Of a stretch of DNA of 15,666 nt, positions 14,022 through 15,666 are shown one piece after another (the first letter of the stretch is position 1; each line of letters begins with the position of its first letter). The translations under genes and the position numbers were made by a program. The stretch comes from Methanobacteriota archaeon. GTDB lineage: Archaea > Thermoplasmatota > Thermoplasmata > RBG-16-68-12. Under the pieces are notes generated by a model that worked only from the letters and a program-made list of their open reading frames with translations, did not search any database and was not told where the DNA came from. The stretch covers positions 1 through 15,666 of the forward strand of contig VBMR01000076.1 in NCBI GenBank assembly GCA_005878325.1, read 5' to 3'.

Positions 14022-15666
14022 ATGGCGCGGAAGGTTACCTTCACACCCAAGGAGTTCCTTCGGAACATTTGGCAGCTCGGGAACTTCGACGTGTCGCCCG
14101 ATGGTCGCAAGCTCGCGTACACGGCGAACAAGGGGGAGCAGTGGTCCGTCTACATCAAGAACCTCCGCACGGGACGAGAAAAGCCGCTTCTGCGGTCGGA
14201 CCAATCGGTGCTCCAGCCCGAATTCTCTCCGGATGGGAAGTGGCTCGCGATCGCATCGGACTTCGAAGGCGACGAGAACTTCAACATCCATGTGACCCCG
14301 GCGGCGGGTGGCTCCGCTCGGAAGATTACGGACACGACTTGGGACAGCGGATTCCCCCGGTGGTCCCCCGACGGAAGGCGAATCGCGTTCATCTCGAACC
14401 GCGAGGGGGATCGCGACAATGTGTTCGTCGTCGACGCGGCGGGGGGAGAGGCAAAGCCTCTGACGAACGTCGATGACATCGTTGTCGATCTCGCCTGGCG
14501 GCCGGACGGACAGAGCATCGCGTTCTCCGCTGGCGTGGGTCTGAACGACTACGTCGGGCTCGTGGACCTCTCGGGCCAAATGGAGAAACTCGTCTCGTTC
14601 CCGGATTCGGAGAGTTCGATCAACGGCGAGCTCGGGCGGCCGGAGCCTTGGTCGCCCGATGGACGCGAGCTCGTCTTCGTCTCGAACCTGCACGATCATC
14701 TCGACATCGGAATCCTCGACCTCGAGACACGTCGCACCAGATGGCCCGTGAAGGACCGATGGGACAAGAGCCGGCCCCTGTGGTCCCCCGACGGAAAGCG
14801 AATCGCGTTCCTCGAGAACCACGATGGGAACGTGCAACTGAAGACCGTTTCTCCGGATGGAAAGGGCATTCGCCCGGTCTCTGCAGCGAGGGGCACCGCG
14901 GAACGGGCCATGTGGCATCCGGACGGCAAGACCCTGTTCTACCACCACTCGACGTTCACCCAGCCGGATCGGCTCGTCCTGAGCCGCGGTGGGAGGACCC
15001 AGGTTCTGGTGGACGGGCTCCAGAAGAAGCTTCCGCGGGAGGAAATTGTCGATGGCAAGCTCGTCCGGTTCCGGAGTTTCGATGACCGCGCAATCCCGGC
15101 TTGGCTCCTCGTGCCGCCGAAGGGTCGCTCGCGGCGCGCGGCCCTCGTGTATCCTCACGGGGGTCCCGAGTCCCAAAGCCTCAACGAGTGGCACATCGGG
15201 TACCAGTTTCTCGTCGCGGAAGGATTCACGGTCCTCGCGCCGAACTATCGAGGCGGAACCGGGTACGGCCGCAAGTGGCGGCGCCTAAGCGACCGTGACC
15301 TTGGCGGCGGGGACATCCAGGACATGATCGCCGGCGGCCGTTGGCTCCTTGAGAAGGGGCACGCCACCCCGGGCCGCCTCGGCGCAATCGGAGTCTCGTA
15401 TGGGGGCTATTCGGTCGCCCACATGCTCGAACAAGCCCCCGACCTCTGGACGGTCGGCGTGAGCATCGTCGGATACTTCAATTGGATGACCGCGACGACC
15501 AACGAACGGGGCTATCTTCAGCGGTACGACCGCCAGAAAATGGGACACCCGGACACGGACTCGGACCTCTTCCGCAAGTTCTCGCCGATCTACTACCTCG
15601 ACCGGATCCGAGCGCCCGTCTTCTTGACCGGCGGGGCCCACGACCCGAGATGTCCCGTCACGGAGG
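14022..15666 (+). CDS. S9 family serine peptidase (prolyl-oligopeptidase/acylaminoacyl-peptidase type), C-terminus beyond window
   Basis: 548 residues to the window edge. The N-terminal part is a beta-propeller built from TolB/PD40-type repeats, seen as recurring SPDG or PDG motifs followed by IAF/LAY strands (for example FSPDGKWLA, WSPDGRRIAF, WSPDGKRIAF, WHPDGKTLFY). From about residue 350 an alpha/beta hydrolase domain follows, with YPHGGP (oxyanion region), NYRGGTGYG, the nucleophile S459 in GVSYGGYS, and D541 in GAHDPRCPV; the catalytic His should lie just past the edge. Such enzymes cleave short peptides or acylated N-termini. No signal peptide, so it is probably cytoplasmic. An in-frame ATG at 13980 would add 14 residues (MAFCPLAVL...); the shorter start fits the family better. 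Confidence 0.93.
   Translation, partial: MARKVTFTPKEFLRNIWQLGNFDVSPDGRKLAYTANKGEQWSVYIKNLRTGREKPLLRSDQSVLQPEFSPDGKWLAIASDFEGDENFNIHVTPAAGGSARKITDTTWDSGFPRWSPDGRRIAFISNREGDRDNVFVVDAAGGEAKPLTNVDDIVVDLAWRPDGQSIAFSAGVGLNDYVGLVDLSGQMEKLVSFPDSESSINGELGRPEPWSPDGRELVFVSNLHDHLDIGILDLETRRTRWPVKDRWDKSRPLWSPDGKRIAFLENHDGNVQLKTVSPDGKGIRPVSAARGTAERAMWHPDGKTLFYHHSTFTQPDRLVLSRGGRTQVLVDGLQKKLPREEIVDGKLVRFRSFDDRAIPAWLLVPPKGRSRRAALVYPHGGPESQSLNEWHIGYQFLVAEGFTVLAPNYRGGTGYGRKWRRLSDRDLGGGDIQDMIAGGRWLLEKGHATPGRLGAIGVSYGGYSVAHMLEQAPDLWTVGVSIVGYFNWMTATTNERGYLQRYDRQKMGHPDTDSDLFRKFSPIYYLDRIRAPVFLTGGAHDPRCPVTE
14361..14820 (+). repeat. Two near-identical 40-bp copies of a propeller-repeat segment
   Basis: Positions 14361-14400 and 14781-14820, both encoding W-S-P-D-G-(R/K)-R-I-A-F, match at 36 of 40 bases by direct comparison and lie exactly 420 bases apart in the same frame. 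The other PDG repeats of the gene are much more diverged at DNA level. Recent duplication or gene conversion between propeller blades would explain this. Confidence 0.75.

Noticed and set aside
13713..15194. 493-residue minus-strand open frame
   Set aside because: It runs antisense through the S9 peptidase and in another frame through the Nudix gene; composition is Arg/Pro-rich with no recognisable motif.

Overview
The window looks like a piece of a GC-rich archaeal chromosome. The archaeal assignment rests on archaea-type or archaea/eukaryote-type genes: aIF2-beta, ribosomal protein S8e, SRP19, a type II methionine aminopeptidase, the archaeal phosphopantothenate synthetase, a presenilin-like protease and a DUF211 protein. 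Several genes have AT-rich boxes about 28-31 bases before their start codons, as expected for leaderless archaeal transcripts. I lean towards a high-GC member of Thermoplasmatota, because of the aIF2-beta/TRAM fusion and the Asn-Gly repeat membrane protein. That placement is inference; no rRNA gene is present. The content is core housekeeping, and I see no mobile element, CRISPR array, tRNA or rRNA.

Layout. (1) 1-2015, minus: a very long open frame running off the left edge. It encodes a multidomain protein with four zinc-ribbon motifs, a helix-hairpin-helix domain, a TPR-like segment, seven exact-period Asn-Gly decapeptide repeats, one membrane helix and the start of an outer domain. (2) 2169-4030, plus: a DUF1611 P-loop protein whose stop codon overlaps the start of 4-phosphopantoate--beta-alanine ligase (CoA synthesis). 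(3) 4050-4610, minus: a thioredoxin-fold protein. (4) 4767-8532, plus: CTP synthase, aIF2-beta fused to a TRAM domain, a presenilin/SPP-type intramembrane aspartyl protease and S8e. (5) 8540-11261, minus: the TldD/TldE metalloprotease pair in one operon. (6) 11385-11669, plus: SRP19. (7) 11692-13954, minus: a run of Nudix hydrolase, TsaC/Sua5-type tRNA threonylcarbamoyladenosine factor, methionine aminopeptidase and DUF211. (8) 14022 to the right edge, plus: an S9-family serine peptidase cut by the window end.

Genes are packed tightly. There is no gene-free stretch longer than about 160 bases, and the gaps mostly hold promoters for divergent genes. Many genes serve information processing or protein handling: initiation (aIF2-beta), ribosome (S8e), tRNA t6A (TsaC), N-terminal Met removal (Map), membrane targeting (SRP19) and proteolysis (TldD/E, presenilin homologue, S9 peptidase).

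The items most worth a second look are the edge protein with its unusual zinc-ribbon/repeat/membrane architecture, and the TsaC-Map junction. At that junction the usual N-terminus of methionine aminopeptidase is absent and the two genes overlap out of frame.
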